A stretch of 15,608 bases of DNA, taken from NCBI GenBank assembly GCA_018304365.1, contig JAGVWH010000003.1:1-15608 (forward strand). Direction: 5' to 3'. The stretch comes from Nanobdellati archaeon. GTDB lineage: Archaea; Nanobdellota; Nanobdellia; UBA10117. Shown in pieces: positions 1-6,207 of the stretch. Position 1 is the first letter of the stretch. Each line of letters begins with the position of its first letter. The notes under the pieces are model-generated. The model worked only from the letters and a program-made list of their open reading frames with translations. It made no database searches and was not told the origin of the DNA. The translations under genes and the position numbers were made by a program.

Positions 1-1
1 A

Positions 2-196
2 AAAATTTATGTAGATATAAATGAAGAGGAATTAAGCAAGAAATTAAAACGCGAAGATATAGAAGATGCGATTAAACCCCAAGAAATAATTAAAGAACAG
101 CTTCCTGATGTCAGAATTAAATCCGGGAAAGTAAGGAGAAATAAAAGTGGTAAAAACAAAAAGTCAGCCAAAACAGCCAGAAAAAAGCGCAAGTAA
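2..196 (+). CDS. scpA: C-terminal end of an upstream gene, probably segregation and condensation protein A (partial)
   Basis: An open frame enters from before the window and ends at TAA 194-196, giving 64 residues. The visible part begins KIYVDINEEEL, continues with a charged helix-like stretch and ends in a tail very rich in Lys and Arg (GKVRRNKSGKNKK...RKKRK). The next gene is ScpB-like and overlaps it by 50 nt, and archaeal scpA and scpB are commonly adjacent. The opening 'xIYVDI' also resembles the last strand of the ScpA winged-helix domain. The ScpA name therefore rests mainly on context. The basic tail could be a nucleic-acid-binding extension. The diagnostic kleisin N-terminus lies outside the window. 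Confidence 0.5.
   Translation, partial: KIYVDINEEELSKKLKREDIEDAIKPQEIIKEQLPDVRIKSGKVRRNKSGKNKKSAKTARKKRK
135..138 (+). promoter_or_regulatory. Shine-Dalgarno GGAG deciding the GTG start of scpB
   Basis: GGAG in the context AAGGAGAAATAAAA ends 8 nt before GTG 147. It lies inside the upstream coding frame, so it supports translational coupling and the choice of GTG rather than the later in-frame ATG at 249. Confidence 0.7.
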
Positions 197-743
197 AATT
201 CAAGTTAATAGCGATTTGAAAGCAAAGCTAGAGGCAATATTATTTTGTATGCCAGAAGGAGTAAGTATACAGGTTTTAGCTCATAAAGTAAATTTGGGTT
301 TCACGTCTACTGTCAAGAATGCGCTTCAAGACTTGCAACAGGATTATGTAAAACGAGAAGCTGGATTGCAACTGCTTGATGCTGGCGATATTTGGAAACT
401 TAGGATTAAAGATGAGCATACAACCATCGTAAAAGAAGCAGCAGAGCCAGAATTCGATAGAGCAGTTTTAGAAACTTTAGCTTATATTGCGTGGAGAGGC
501 GGCTCAAGACAATGTGATGTTGTACGAGTGCGCTCCAACAAATCGTATACACATATTAAGACGCTCATTGAGAAAGGCTATGTAGAATCAAGTAAATCTG
601 GATTGAGCAAATGGCTGCAGCCAACAAAAAAATTCTATGAATATTTTGATATGAAACAGGGTGAGAAGCTTAAAACTCCGCAGGCGTTTGTAGAAGCTGC
701 CGCAGAACTGCCCGGAGTAATAGATATTAACTACTCTGAGTAG
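147..743 (+). CDS. scpB: Segregation and condensation protein B (ScpB-like)
   Basis: This 198-residue protein resembles archaeal ScpB, the tandem winged-helix partner that binds the ScpA kleisin of the SMC complex and helps organise and segregate the chromosome. The first ~30 residues are a basic linker. The ScpB core then starts with LKAKLEAILFCMPEGVSIQVLA, followed by a second winged helix with the typical segment RAVLETLAYIAWRGG (about residues 105-119), then RSNKSYTHIKTLIEKGYVE. The C-terminal ~30 residues form a short acidic tail. The start is GTG, chosen because a GGAG lies 8 nt upstream. The gene overlaps the preceding frame by 50 nt, suggesting an scpA-scpB operon. Family assignment is from remembered motifs; the membership of the upstream gene is inferred. 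Confidence 0.8.
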   Translation: MVKTKSQPKQPEKSASKIQVNSDLKAKLEAILFCMPEGVSIQVLAHKVNLGFTSTVKNALQDLQQDYVKREAGLQLLDAGDIWKLRIKDEHTTIVKEAAEPEFDRAVLETLAYIAWRGGSRQCDVVRVRSNKSYTHIKTLIEKGYVESSKSGLSKWLQPTKKFYEYFDMKQGEKLKTPQAFVEAAAELPGVIDINYSE

Positions 744-751
744 CGGAACAA

Positions 752-895
752 TATTTTACCGCGCTAGCGGTCCAGAAAATCCATTCTTCCGTGAAAGATT
801 TTATATACCGCGCTAGCGGTTCAGAAAATCCAGAAGATTTTATATACCGCGCTAGCGATCCAGAAAATTTATTCTACAAGTAAATTTTATATACC
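752..895 (+). repeat. Tandem array of TATA box plus GC palindrome units (array 1)
   Basis: The gap between scpB and the next gene is filled by repeated units. The 12-mer ATTTTATATACC occurs exactly at 798-809, 837-848 and 884-895, with a weaker relative near 751-760. The 14-mer ACCGCGCTAGCGGT occurs at 758-771 and 807-820, and as ACCGCGCTAGCGAT at 846-859. Each is followed by YCAGAAAATYYA. The 14-mer folds as ACCGC / GCTA loop / GCGGT. The last TATA copy, nearest the gene at 917, has no palindrome after it. The palindromes therefore sit where an operator between TATA box and transcription start would be expected. The core CGCGNTAGCG recurs in the array at 2507-2662. Confidence 0.85.
887..893 (+). 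promoter_or_regulatory. TATA box for the coiled-coil gene
   Basis: TTATATA is centred about 27 nt before ATG 917. This is the spacing expected for a leaderless archaeal transcript beginning at or next to the start codon. Confidence 0.6.
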
Positions 896-916
896 TAATT
901 ATAGCTTATCTATACT

Positions 917-1465
917 ATGGTTAGAAAAGTTTCTGGTAAAACCAAATTAAGTAAGCTCGAATCTGATGTAGCAAATATATGGAAAGAAATAAAGATTTTA
1001 AGCGAACAAGCAGTCAAACAAGATAATCTTCATAAGAAGTTTTTACAGGAACTCGCTATCAAAATAGATGAGTCGCATGAACATACTAAGAAATCTTCAA
1101 AAGAAATTTCAAGAGCAAATAAATTTATGCAAAATTTAAGTACCAAAGCAACAGCTGTTGAAAAAACACAAAGAGAAGTTAATCAATCCACAGCAGAAGT
1201 AGAAGATACAGCAAGAATTTTTATAAAACGATTTGATCAAATCAATGATAAAACTAATGCATATATTAGTAAGTTAGTTGATGTAATGAATCAAGTTGAA
1301 GCTCTCGAATCAAAAATGTCAAAGCTTAGCGATGCGCCAAATAAACTTAACGAAATACATTCGCAAGTTAGCAAGCACGAAGAGCATTTGCAGGAAGTTA
1401 AGGAAGCTCTTGATTCAATTCAGCAGTTCAAAAATAAACACGGCAGAACTATAATTATCGATTAG
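917..1465 (+). CDS. Coiled-coil protein of unknown function
   Basis: The 182-residue product is strongly charged and has heptad-like spacing of hydrophobic residues over nearly its whole length, for example KLSKLESDVANIWKEIKIL near the N-terminus and DVMNQVEALESKMSKLSDA near residues 121-140. There is no signal peptide, membrane segment or cysteine. A cytoplasmic, rod-like or oligomerising protein is likely. I do not recognise a family. Following scpAB it could be a chromosome-associated accessory protein, but that is only a guess from position. It has its own TATA box with leaderless spacing and lies behind the repeat array at 752-895. Its 3' end overlaps the 3' end of the minus-strand gene by 11 nt. 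Confidence 0.7.
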   Translation: MVRKVSGKTKLSKLESDVANIWKEIKILSEQAVKQDNLHKKFLQELAIKIDESHEHTKKSSKEISRANKFMQNLSTKATAVEKTQREVNQSTAEVEDTARIFIKRFDQINDKTNAYISKLVDVMNQVEALESKMSKLSDAPNKLNEIHSQVSKHEEHLQEVKEALDSIQQFKNKHGRTIIID

Positions 1466-2471
1466 ATTTTTTCCACTTTGCGTATTTCGTTACAGGTTTT
1501 TGACGTTCTCTATGCGATACAAACCATTTCAAACTTAAAATCCCAGTTAATATTATAATGGAAACTAAAAAGAAATATCCAGGGGATAATAATATATCGC
1601 GAGAACAGTCTGCGGGGCAATTGAATAAAGTTTCAGCATTCTCACAAATGTTATTTCCGCATAAGTTTGTTTCTCTGCAAACAGTTCCAATGCAGTATTG
1701 ATTTACCGGACAACCAGCATCGATACAGCAGTTTGCCGGCGTTTCTCCATTCTGCTGTATGCCATCGCCGCATACTGGATTTTGAATATTTATTGTTTCA
1801 GTTTTATTGTCGCCAACTATTGCGAATGTATGAAACTCGCCGGATTGAAATACGCTTTGATAATAATTATATTTACTATCTTCGTAAGTTTTTACAGCCG
1901 TAACAGATTCCCAGTCCTCTGCTGATTTCAGATAAACTAAATCAATAGTTTCTTGTTTTATTTGTTTATTAGCTATCCAGTTTTTATCTATCTTATATGC
2001 TATAGTGTAACGCGCAATATGTGTATTGTTTAAACTTGGCGTATAAGTTGATGTATTGAAATATTCGTAAATTACGCCTTTTGGGAGTTTTATTTTATTA
2101 ATTGCTGTTAGATTCGGATCAAAATGTATTGTAACATTTTTCGTATCTTTTAGCATTTTGAATGAAATATACATTAATGGAAATTGAGGCTGAGAACTAT
2201 TTATGAAATATACTTTATTTATTTCTAATTTATCAAAAAATATAGTTTGTCTGTAATTTGGAACGTCTGTTCTATCTCTTGTGTTTTCAGGACATTCACA
2301 CGTAGATTTACATCTGTCTAGACATAGCTCAGAATCCAAACCGTCACACTGCTCTCCTAATTCTTTTTCATCATTTCCGCAGACTGCGCTGGGGTCTACT
2401 GTATTAGCAGAAACTGGAATTGCAATAAGAGCAATTGCTATTAGTATGATTACAAACTTTAGTGGCCACAT
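1455..2471 (-). CDS. Secreted Cys-rich surface protein with pre-PGF-like domain and C-terminal membrane anchor
   Basis: The 338-residue protein starts with a signal peptide (hydrophobic ~4-20, cleavage near VSANT). Its first Cys cluster (residues ~31-60) contains CGNDEKELGEQCDG, a relative of the 'CGN...E..EQCD' surface repeats. Residues ~75-225 resemble the beta-rich pre-PGF domain of archaeal surface proteins, ending in SVFQSGEFHTFAIVG. Two further Cys modules follow, CGDGIQQNGETPANCC and CGNNICENAETLFNCPADC. A membrane helix (GYFFLVSIIILTGILSLKWF) and a basic cytoplasmic tail close the protein. N-x-S/T sites are present. The architecture points to a disulfide-stabilised cell-surface protein; its ligand is unknown. 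Its promoter is divergent from cca across the 52-bp repeats. Confidence 0.75.
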   Translation of the reverse strand: MWPLKFVIILIAIALIAIPVSANTVDPSAVCGNDEKELGEQCDGLDSELCLDRCKSTCECPENTRDRTDVPNYRQTIFFDKLEINKVYFINSSQPQFPLMYISFKMLKDTKNVTIHFDPNLTAINKIKLPKGVIYEYFNTSTYTPSLNNTHIARYTIAYKIDKNWIANKQIKQETIDLVYLKSAEDWESVTAVKTYEDSKYNYYQSVFQSGEFHTFAIVGDNKTETINIQNPVCGDGIQQNGETPANCCIDAGCPVNQYCIGTVCRETNLCGNNICENAETLFNCPADCSRDILLSPGYFFLVSIIILTGILSLKWFVSHRERQKPVTKYAKWKKSNR

Positions 2472-2493
2472 AATTTAGTATAACTTCTTCAGA

Positions 2494-2499
2494 TTTTAA
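2494..2499 (-). promoter_or_regulatory. TATA-like box for the Cys-rich surface gene
   Basis: On the minus strand the sequence reads CTTAAAATCT, centred about 25 nt before the ATG at 2471. This fits a leaderless transcript and is similar to the TTAAAAGATA box before the regulator gene at 7571. Confidence 0.5.
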
Positions 2500-2506
2500 G
2501 GCTTTT

Positions 2507-2662
2507 CTCGCGATAGCGAGATTGACTAATTTACGTTGCGCATTAAATTAGGCTATATCTCGCGATAGCGAGATTCACTAATTTACATTGTATATTGAAT
2601 TAGGCTATATCTCGCGATAGCGAGATTCACTAATTTACATTGTGTATTGAATTAGGCCTTAT
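2507..2662 (+). repeat. Three tandem 52-bp repeats with paired inverted repeats (array 2)
   Basis: Units are 2507-2558, 2559-2610 and 2611-2662, exactly 52 bp each and nearly identical. Every unit begins with CTCGCGATAGCGAG, which can fold as CTCGC / GATA loop / GCGAG. It also holds a second dyad, CTAATTTA...TAAATTAG in unit 1 and CTAATTTA...TGAATTAG in units 2 and 3, so the single stem difference keeps pairing as U-A or U-G. The array occupies the divergent promoter region between the surface-protein gene (minus) and cca (plus), and shares the core CGCGNTAGCG with array 1. It could be an operator array or an RNA element. Confidence 0.9.
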
Positions 2663-2673
2663 CTTAATTAGAC

Positions 2674-2680
2674 TTATATA
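2674..2680 (+). promoter_or_regulatory. TATA box of the cca-PAP2 unit
   Basis: TTATATA is centred at 2677. The distance to ATG 2702 is 25 nt, the leaderless spacing seen at other genes here; ATG 2693 would be only 16 nt away. The box therefore favours 2702 as the start. Confidence 0.55.
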
Positions 2681-2701
2681 GTAATTTACCCTATGAATTT
2701 T

Positions 2702-3940
2702 ATGGCTCTGACTATATCAGCGAAAGCGAAAGAACTTATATCGCCATCAAAAGAAGAAGAAAAGAAAATATACGAGGTAGTGTTAGAGGTTTTGCAAGAC
2801 GTTTCAGAGAGTTTGAAAAAACATAACATTCGAGCTAAAATATTAGTTGGAGGTTCTGTCGGAAAACATACGTGGCTTTCAGGCATAAGTGATATAGATT
2901 TTTTTATAGCGTTTAATTATGCATTGTACAAAGATAAATCAGCTGAACTTTCAGATTACGCTGAGAAAGTTTTACGCAAATACAGACCAACGAGGCTAAA
3001 AGGCAGCAGAGATTATTTTTCTGCTAAATATAAGGGTTTTGATTTAGAATTTGTTCCGGTTTTAGAAATTAGTGATATTGGCAAAGCATTGAATATTACT
3101 GATGCAAGCCCGCTGCACGTTTATTATGTAGCTAACAAAGTTGCAGAGAATAAAAATTTAGCAGCAGAAATAAGATTGGCAAAACAATTTTTTAAAAGCG
3201 CGGATGCTTATGGCGCAGAGTCTTATATTTCTGGATTTTCTGGATATGTAATAGAGATTTTAGTTCTACATTACGGAAGCTTTGCTAAATTAATTAAAGC
3301 CGCGAGTAAATGGAAGCATCGTAGAATTATCGATACAGAAAAACATCATAAAAATGCTTTAGAAAGTTTGAATATAGCTAAACTTGATAGTCCTTTAATC
3401 ATTGTTGACCCAATAGATTATCATAGAAATGCCGCAGCAGCATTAAGAAGTAAAAGATTTGCAAATATCATATCTCACAGTAAGTCTTATCTTAAAAAAC
3501 CAAGTTTAAAATTTTTTGAAGTAAAGCATTTCTCGCCGTCTAAATTAAAGGGGAAAAATACAATAATATTAAGCACCAAGCCAATTAAAAAAACACAGGC
3601 GGTCGCTGGTGATGTAATTGTTAGCAAATTTAACAAAATAAGGAGGGTTTTTTCAGAGCACGATTTCGATTTGAACAGTGCCAATTGGTATTGGAATGGT
3701 AACTTAAATGAAAATGCATATTATATTTTTAGATTTTCGGAAATGAATTTGCCAAAGAAAAGAAAACTTACGGGTCCGCCGAAACACGTGCATAAAAGAT
3801 ACATAGCCGCATTTACGCGCAAATGGCGCGGAGCTAGATTAATTAATGATAGGTATTTTGCAGAAACAAGAAGAAAATATACAAATGCAAATCAATTTTT
3901 AAAAGTAATACTGAAAGATAAAACTATTAGGAAGGTATAA
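2702..3940 (+). CDS. cca: CCA-adding enzyme (archaeal class I tRNA nucleotidyltransferase)
   Basis: The enzyme adds or repairs the 3' CCA end of tRNAs. The class I nucleotidyltransferase signature is clear: LVGGSVGKHTWLSGISDIDFF near residues 48-68, providing the GGS..K.T motif and the two metal-binding Asp of SDID. The third carboxylate region reads DLEFVPV, so the usual Asp appears to be Glu. At 412 residues from this start it is slightly shorter than common archaeal CCA enzymes but has all expected regions, including the C-terminal basic tail-domain area. An ATG nine bases upstream (2693) is also in frame, but TATA spacing favours 2702. It shares TAATG with the following PAP2 gene, suggesting coupled translation. 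Confidence 0.9.
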   Translation: MALTISAKAKELISPSKEEEKKIYEVVLEVLQDVSESLKKHNIRAKILVGGSVGKHTWLSGISDIDFFIAFNYALYKDKSAELSDYAEKVLRKYRPTRLKGSRDYFSAKYKGFDLEFVPVLEISDIGKALNITDASPLHVYYVANKVAENKNLAAEIRLAKQFFKSADAYGAESYISGFSGYVIEILVLHYGSFAKLIKAASKWKHRRIIDTEKHHKNALESLNIAKLDSPLIIVDPIDYHRNAAAALRSKRFANIISHSKSYLKKPSLKFFEVKHFSPSKLKGKNTIILSTKPIKKTQAVAGDVIVSKFNKIRRVFSEHDFDLNSANWYWNGNLNENAYYIFRFSEMNLPKKRKLTGPPKHVHKRYIAAFTRKWRGARLINDRYFAETRRKYTNANQFLKVILKDKTIRKV

Positions 3941-4401
3941 TGCTAGATATAGATTCGCAAATAACTGCATTTCTGCCGGAAGCAAATATTATCTACGATG
4001 TAATTAGTGTTTCTGTTTATATTTTATTGTTTGGGGCAATCGCTTTTTTAATTTATAAAAAAGATATCTTCAAAGTCTTCCAAATAACATTCGGCGCAGC
4101 AGTTGCTTTTTTAATTGTCCAAATTATAAAAATAATTATTAGTCGTGAGCGTCCAAATGGATTTGATTTAAGATCTTTTCCATCGCAGCATACCGCATTT
4201 GCATTTTTTCTCGCTTCAGTTTTACCAGTGAAGAGAAAAGAAGAGAGAATTGTATTGTACGGCTGGGCTGTTTTGGTAAGTCTAAGTAGAATGGTTTTGC
4301 TCGAACATTGGTTTACAGATGTATTAGTTGGAGCAATAATAGGATTGGGAGCAGGATATTTAGTTAAGTCAAAAAATGTAAAAAAAGCCCTGGCCGAGTA
4401 A
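3940..4401 (+). CDS. PAP2-family membrane phosphatase
   Basis: The 153-residue membrane protein carries the three PAP2 phosphatase motifs: KIIISRERP (K-x6-R-P, residues 64-72), FPSQH (residues 80-84, usually PSGH) and SRMVLLEHWFTD (residues 116-127) with the catalytic His and Asp. Hydrophobic segments near 22-39, 48-66, 105-118 and 126-142 embed it in the membrane. PAP2 enzymes remove phosphate from lipid or isoprenoid phosphates and diphosphates. Recycling of a lipid carrier for glycan assembly is a plausible role but not shown. The ATG overlaps the cca stop by one base, and a purine-rich AGGAAGGT just upstream can act as ribosome binding site. The Gly-to-Gln change in motif 2 is mild. Confidence 0.88.
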   Translation: MLDIDSQITAFLPEANIIYDVISVSVYILLFGAIAFLIYKKDIFKVFQITFGAAVAFLIVQIIKIIISRERPNGFDLRSFPSQHTAFAFFLASVLPVKRKEERIVLYGWAVLVSLSRMVLLEHWFTDVLVGAIIGLGAGYLVKSKNVKKALAE

Positions 4402-4405
4402 TCTC

Positions 4406-4437
4406 AGCGCGGTATTACTAAATTAGTAATATTAACT
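4406..4437. terminator. Hairpin between convergent PAP2 and dnaG genes
   Basis: TATTACTA / AAT / TAGTAATA (4413-4431) is a perfect 8-bp stem between two converging genes, its last bases falling at the dnaG stop, so it can end transcription from both sides. It is preceded by AGCGCGG, and the stretch AGCGCGGTATTACTAAATTAG resembles the array 2 stretch AGCGAGATTCACTAATTTAC. It may therefore be a degenerate repeat copy. Confidence 0.55.
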
Positions 4438-5712
4438 TCTGGCTTTTGCAGCGCTTTCTGTTTTTGGCAAAACAATATGTTTAGCTATAACTTTTATGCG
4501 CTTTTCATAGGCAATTTTCTTTATTTCATTATCAGATTCACTGCCTAATGCGACTGCATAAACGCCGTCCATATTTTCAAGTGTGTCCGCAAGCTCATCT
4601 TTTGGAACTTTTCCAAGAACATTTAAGCCTCTGTCAAGTATGACAGTTTCATTTTCTGAAAGCTTGTTTGCAATTTCTGAAATTGCTGGATTTGTATATT
4701 CGTGTCTCTCATAACTTTGTGTTCTCGAGTCATTTCTATCGTATCTGGATGGTCCTCGCGAATCTCTAGAGTCATATCTTTCAAATCGCCTTGGTCTTTC
4801 ATCTCTGCTTCTGTCGTCTCTTGAAAAAGGTCTTCGTGTTTCTGCTTCGATTGGTTTTATTTCACGTACGACTGTAGAAACATTTGTATTTTTAGTTTTG
4901 GCTTCTGTCCACAGAATTTTCATTCTAAGAGCTTTCAAAATTTCTTTTTGTGTTAGCTCTTCAACTTCCTTTCCGTCTGGAGCAAATGCAACAAAATTCA
5001 TTTCGGTGAGTTCAGCAACTTTTTTTATGATTAATTCTCCACCTCTATCACCATCTACAAATAAAGTCGCAGATTTTTTCTTTGCTAAATCAATTACTGT
5101 TTGCGGAATATTTGTTCCTTGTAACGCAATAGCATTTTTAATTCCATAGCGCAGCAAGTTTAGTACATCTGCGCGGCCTTCAACAACAATTATTTCGTCA
5201 GAAGTTTCAACTTCTGGACCTGCAACGATTTTGTCTTTGCCAATTTCAATCATTTCAGAAGTTCTGGCATTTTCGTTTAGCAAATTTGTAAATTCCTGCG
5301 AGTCCGGCATATCTGCAACAAGAGTTTTCAAAAGCTCCTGTGCCCTGTCTCTTACGAAATCTCTCTTAGAAACGCGGACATCATCTATGCCTGTTATTTT
5401 TATTTTTGCTTCGCAAGGTCCAACTCTTTCGATTGTTTCAAGAGAAGCTCCAATTATCGCGGTTTCAGTTTTACCCATAGAACTTGGCAAAATTATTTCG
5501 CCAAAGGTTTTTCCATCTTTGTTTTCAGTGTTTACATCTATTCTGCCAATTCTCCCGGATTTTTGTAACTCTCTTAATTCAAGATTCGAACCAAGTAAGC
5601 CTTCAGTCTGTCCGAAGATAGCTCCGATTATGTCTGGTTTTTCTGCAATTCCGCTAAGTTCAAACTTAGCGTGTATTACGTATTTTATTGATACGGGACT
5701 AATTTTTCCCAT
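4432..5712 (-). CDS. dnaG: Archaeal DnaG-like primase / exosome subunit
   Basis: The 426-residue protein matches archaeal DnaG throughout. The N-terminus has the characteristic IFGQTEGLLG (residues 32-41), then a TOPRIM domain with VVEGRADVLNLLRYG (residues 176-190, catalytic Glu 179), ALQGT, and FVDGDRGGELI (residues 218-228, metal-binding Asp). Archaeal DnaG is known as an RNA-exosome subunit and shows primase activity in some species. Residues ~293-338 form a low-complexity linker dominated by Arg, Asp, Ser and Tyr (for example RDDRSRDERPRRFERYDSR) before the conserved C-terminal domain that typically contacts the exosome. The start is supported by GGAG 8 nt upstream. It follows a small TOPRIM gene in the same operon. 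Confidence 0.93.
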   Translation of the reverse strand: MGKISPVSIKYVIHAKFELSGIAEKPDIIGAIFGQTEGLLGSNLELRELQKSGRIGRIDVNTENKDGKTFGEIILPSSMGKTETAIIGASLETIERVGPCEAKIKITGIDDVRVSKRDFVRDRAQELLKTLVADMPDSQEFTNLLNENARTSEMIEIGKDKIVAGPEVETSDEIIVVEGRADVLNLLRYGIKNAIALQGTNIPQTVIDLAKKKSATLFVDGDRGGELIIKKVAELTEMNFVAFAPDGKEVEELTQKEILKALRMKILWTEAKTKNTNVSTVVREIKPIEAETRRPFSRDDRSRDERPRRFERYDSRDSRGPSRYDRNDSRTQSYERHEYTNPAISEIANKLSENETVILDRGLNVLGKVPKDELADTLENMDGVYAVALGSESDNEIKKIAYEKRIKVIAKHIVLPKTESAAKARS

Positions 5713-5720
5713 TTTATTTT

Positions 5721-5724
5721 CTCC
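5721..5724 (-). promoter_or_regulatory. Shine-Dalgarno for dnaG
   Basis: On the minus strand TAGGAGAAAATAAA precedes the ATG at 5712, with GGAG 8 nt away. The site fits translation of dnaG from a transcript shared with the TOPRIM gene upstream. Confidence 0.65.
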
Positions 5725-5732
5725 TAGAAGTC

Positions 5733-6107
5733 CTATAGCGTTACAGAATGCAAGTCTTCAATGTGACGTCTATTTGCCAATTTGAGCAGCTTTTCGCCGC
5801 CTTTATTGACTTTTACGCCAAGGCTTTGCAAGTAAGTTATCATTTTCTTTGATAGCTCCTTGCCCTTTTGATCCGCATCTAACATTAATATTGCTTCGTT
5901 AAAGTTTGAAGCAATGTGTTCTGCACTTTCATATAGGCTTCTTTTTTGATCTGCTAACGAGAAGATTTCAGCACCAGGAAGGAGTCGTTTTAAAGCAAAA
6001 CTATCTCGCTTTCCCTCTACTATTAGGACTGATTGCTCTTTTTGAGCTAGTTTGTCCAGTAAACCCCGAATTTCGGAGCGGTGATGATCAGCTGTGATTG
6101 TCTTCAA
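5733..6107 (-). CDS. Small stand-alone TOPRIM-domain protein
   Basis: The 124-residue protein is essentially one TOPRIM fold. SVLIVEGKRDSFALKRL (residues ~26-42) supplies the conserved Glu, and AILMLDADQKGKEL (residues ~72-85) the DxD-type metal site. This resembles small archaeal TOPRIM proteins (UPF0292-like) related to the primase and topoisomerase catalytic domain; its exact function is unestablished. The start must be TTG at 6107, since no ATG or GTG is in frame before the conserved domain. A TATA-like box centred at 6137 lies about 30 nt upstream. The gene is followed after 20 nt by dnaG, another TOPRIM protein, suggesting a nucleic-acid metabolism operon. Confidence 0.78.
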   Translation of the reverse strand: MKTITADHHRSEIRGLLDKLAQKEQSVLIVEGKRDSFALKRLLPGAEIFSLADQKRSLYESAEHIASNFNEAILMLDADQKGKELSKKMITYLQSLGVKVNKGGEKLLKLANRRHIEDLHSVTL

Positions 6108-6132
6108 GCACCTGTCTTCTTGTTATTAACTT

Positions 6133-6141
6133 ACTATATAG
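6133..6141 (-). promoter_or_regulatory. TATA box of the TOPRIM-dnaG operon
   Basis: CTATATAGT on the minus strand is centred near 6137, about 30 nt before the TTG start at 6107. It belongs to a short divergent intergenic region shared with the plus-strand gene at 6208. Confidence 0.45.
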
Positions 6142-6178
6142 CATAGTAGTTTATAAAGATTGTGTTATTCCAACAAAG

Positions 6179-6187
6179 CATATAAAG
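6179..6187 (+). promoter_or_regulatory. TATA box for the gene at 6208
   Basis: CATATAAAG is centred about 25 nt before ATG 6208. This spacing argues for ATG 6208 and against the upstream in-frame TTG at 6160, which would place the TATA box inside the coding sequence. Confidence 0.55.
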
Positions 6188-6207
6188 TTCTCTACTTAGC
6201 CTCGTTT

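Noticed and set aside
752..2662. Repeat arrays as CRISPR arrays
   Set aside because: There are only three copies each, the segments between palindromes are themselves repeated rather than unique, and no cas gene is nearby.
2693..2701. ATG 2693 as the cca start
   Set aside because: Only 16 nt from the TATA centre, against 25 nt for ATG 2702, and the extra residues MNF add nothing recognisable. Not excluded.
5231..5785. 184-codon open frame on the plus strand inside dnaG
   Set aside because: It is antisense to well-conserved DnaG codons, lacks a promoter or family resemblance, and its hydrophobic Ser/Phe-rich composition is typical of the complement of acidic, lysine-rich coding sequence.
6160..6207. 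TTG 6160 as start of the unknown coiled-coil-tailed gene
   Set aside because: It would put the best TATA box within coding sequence and adds a Cys/Tyr-rich stretch unlike the remainder of the protein.
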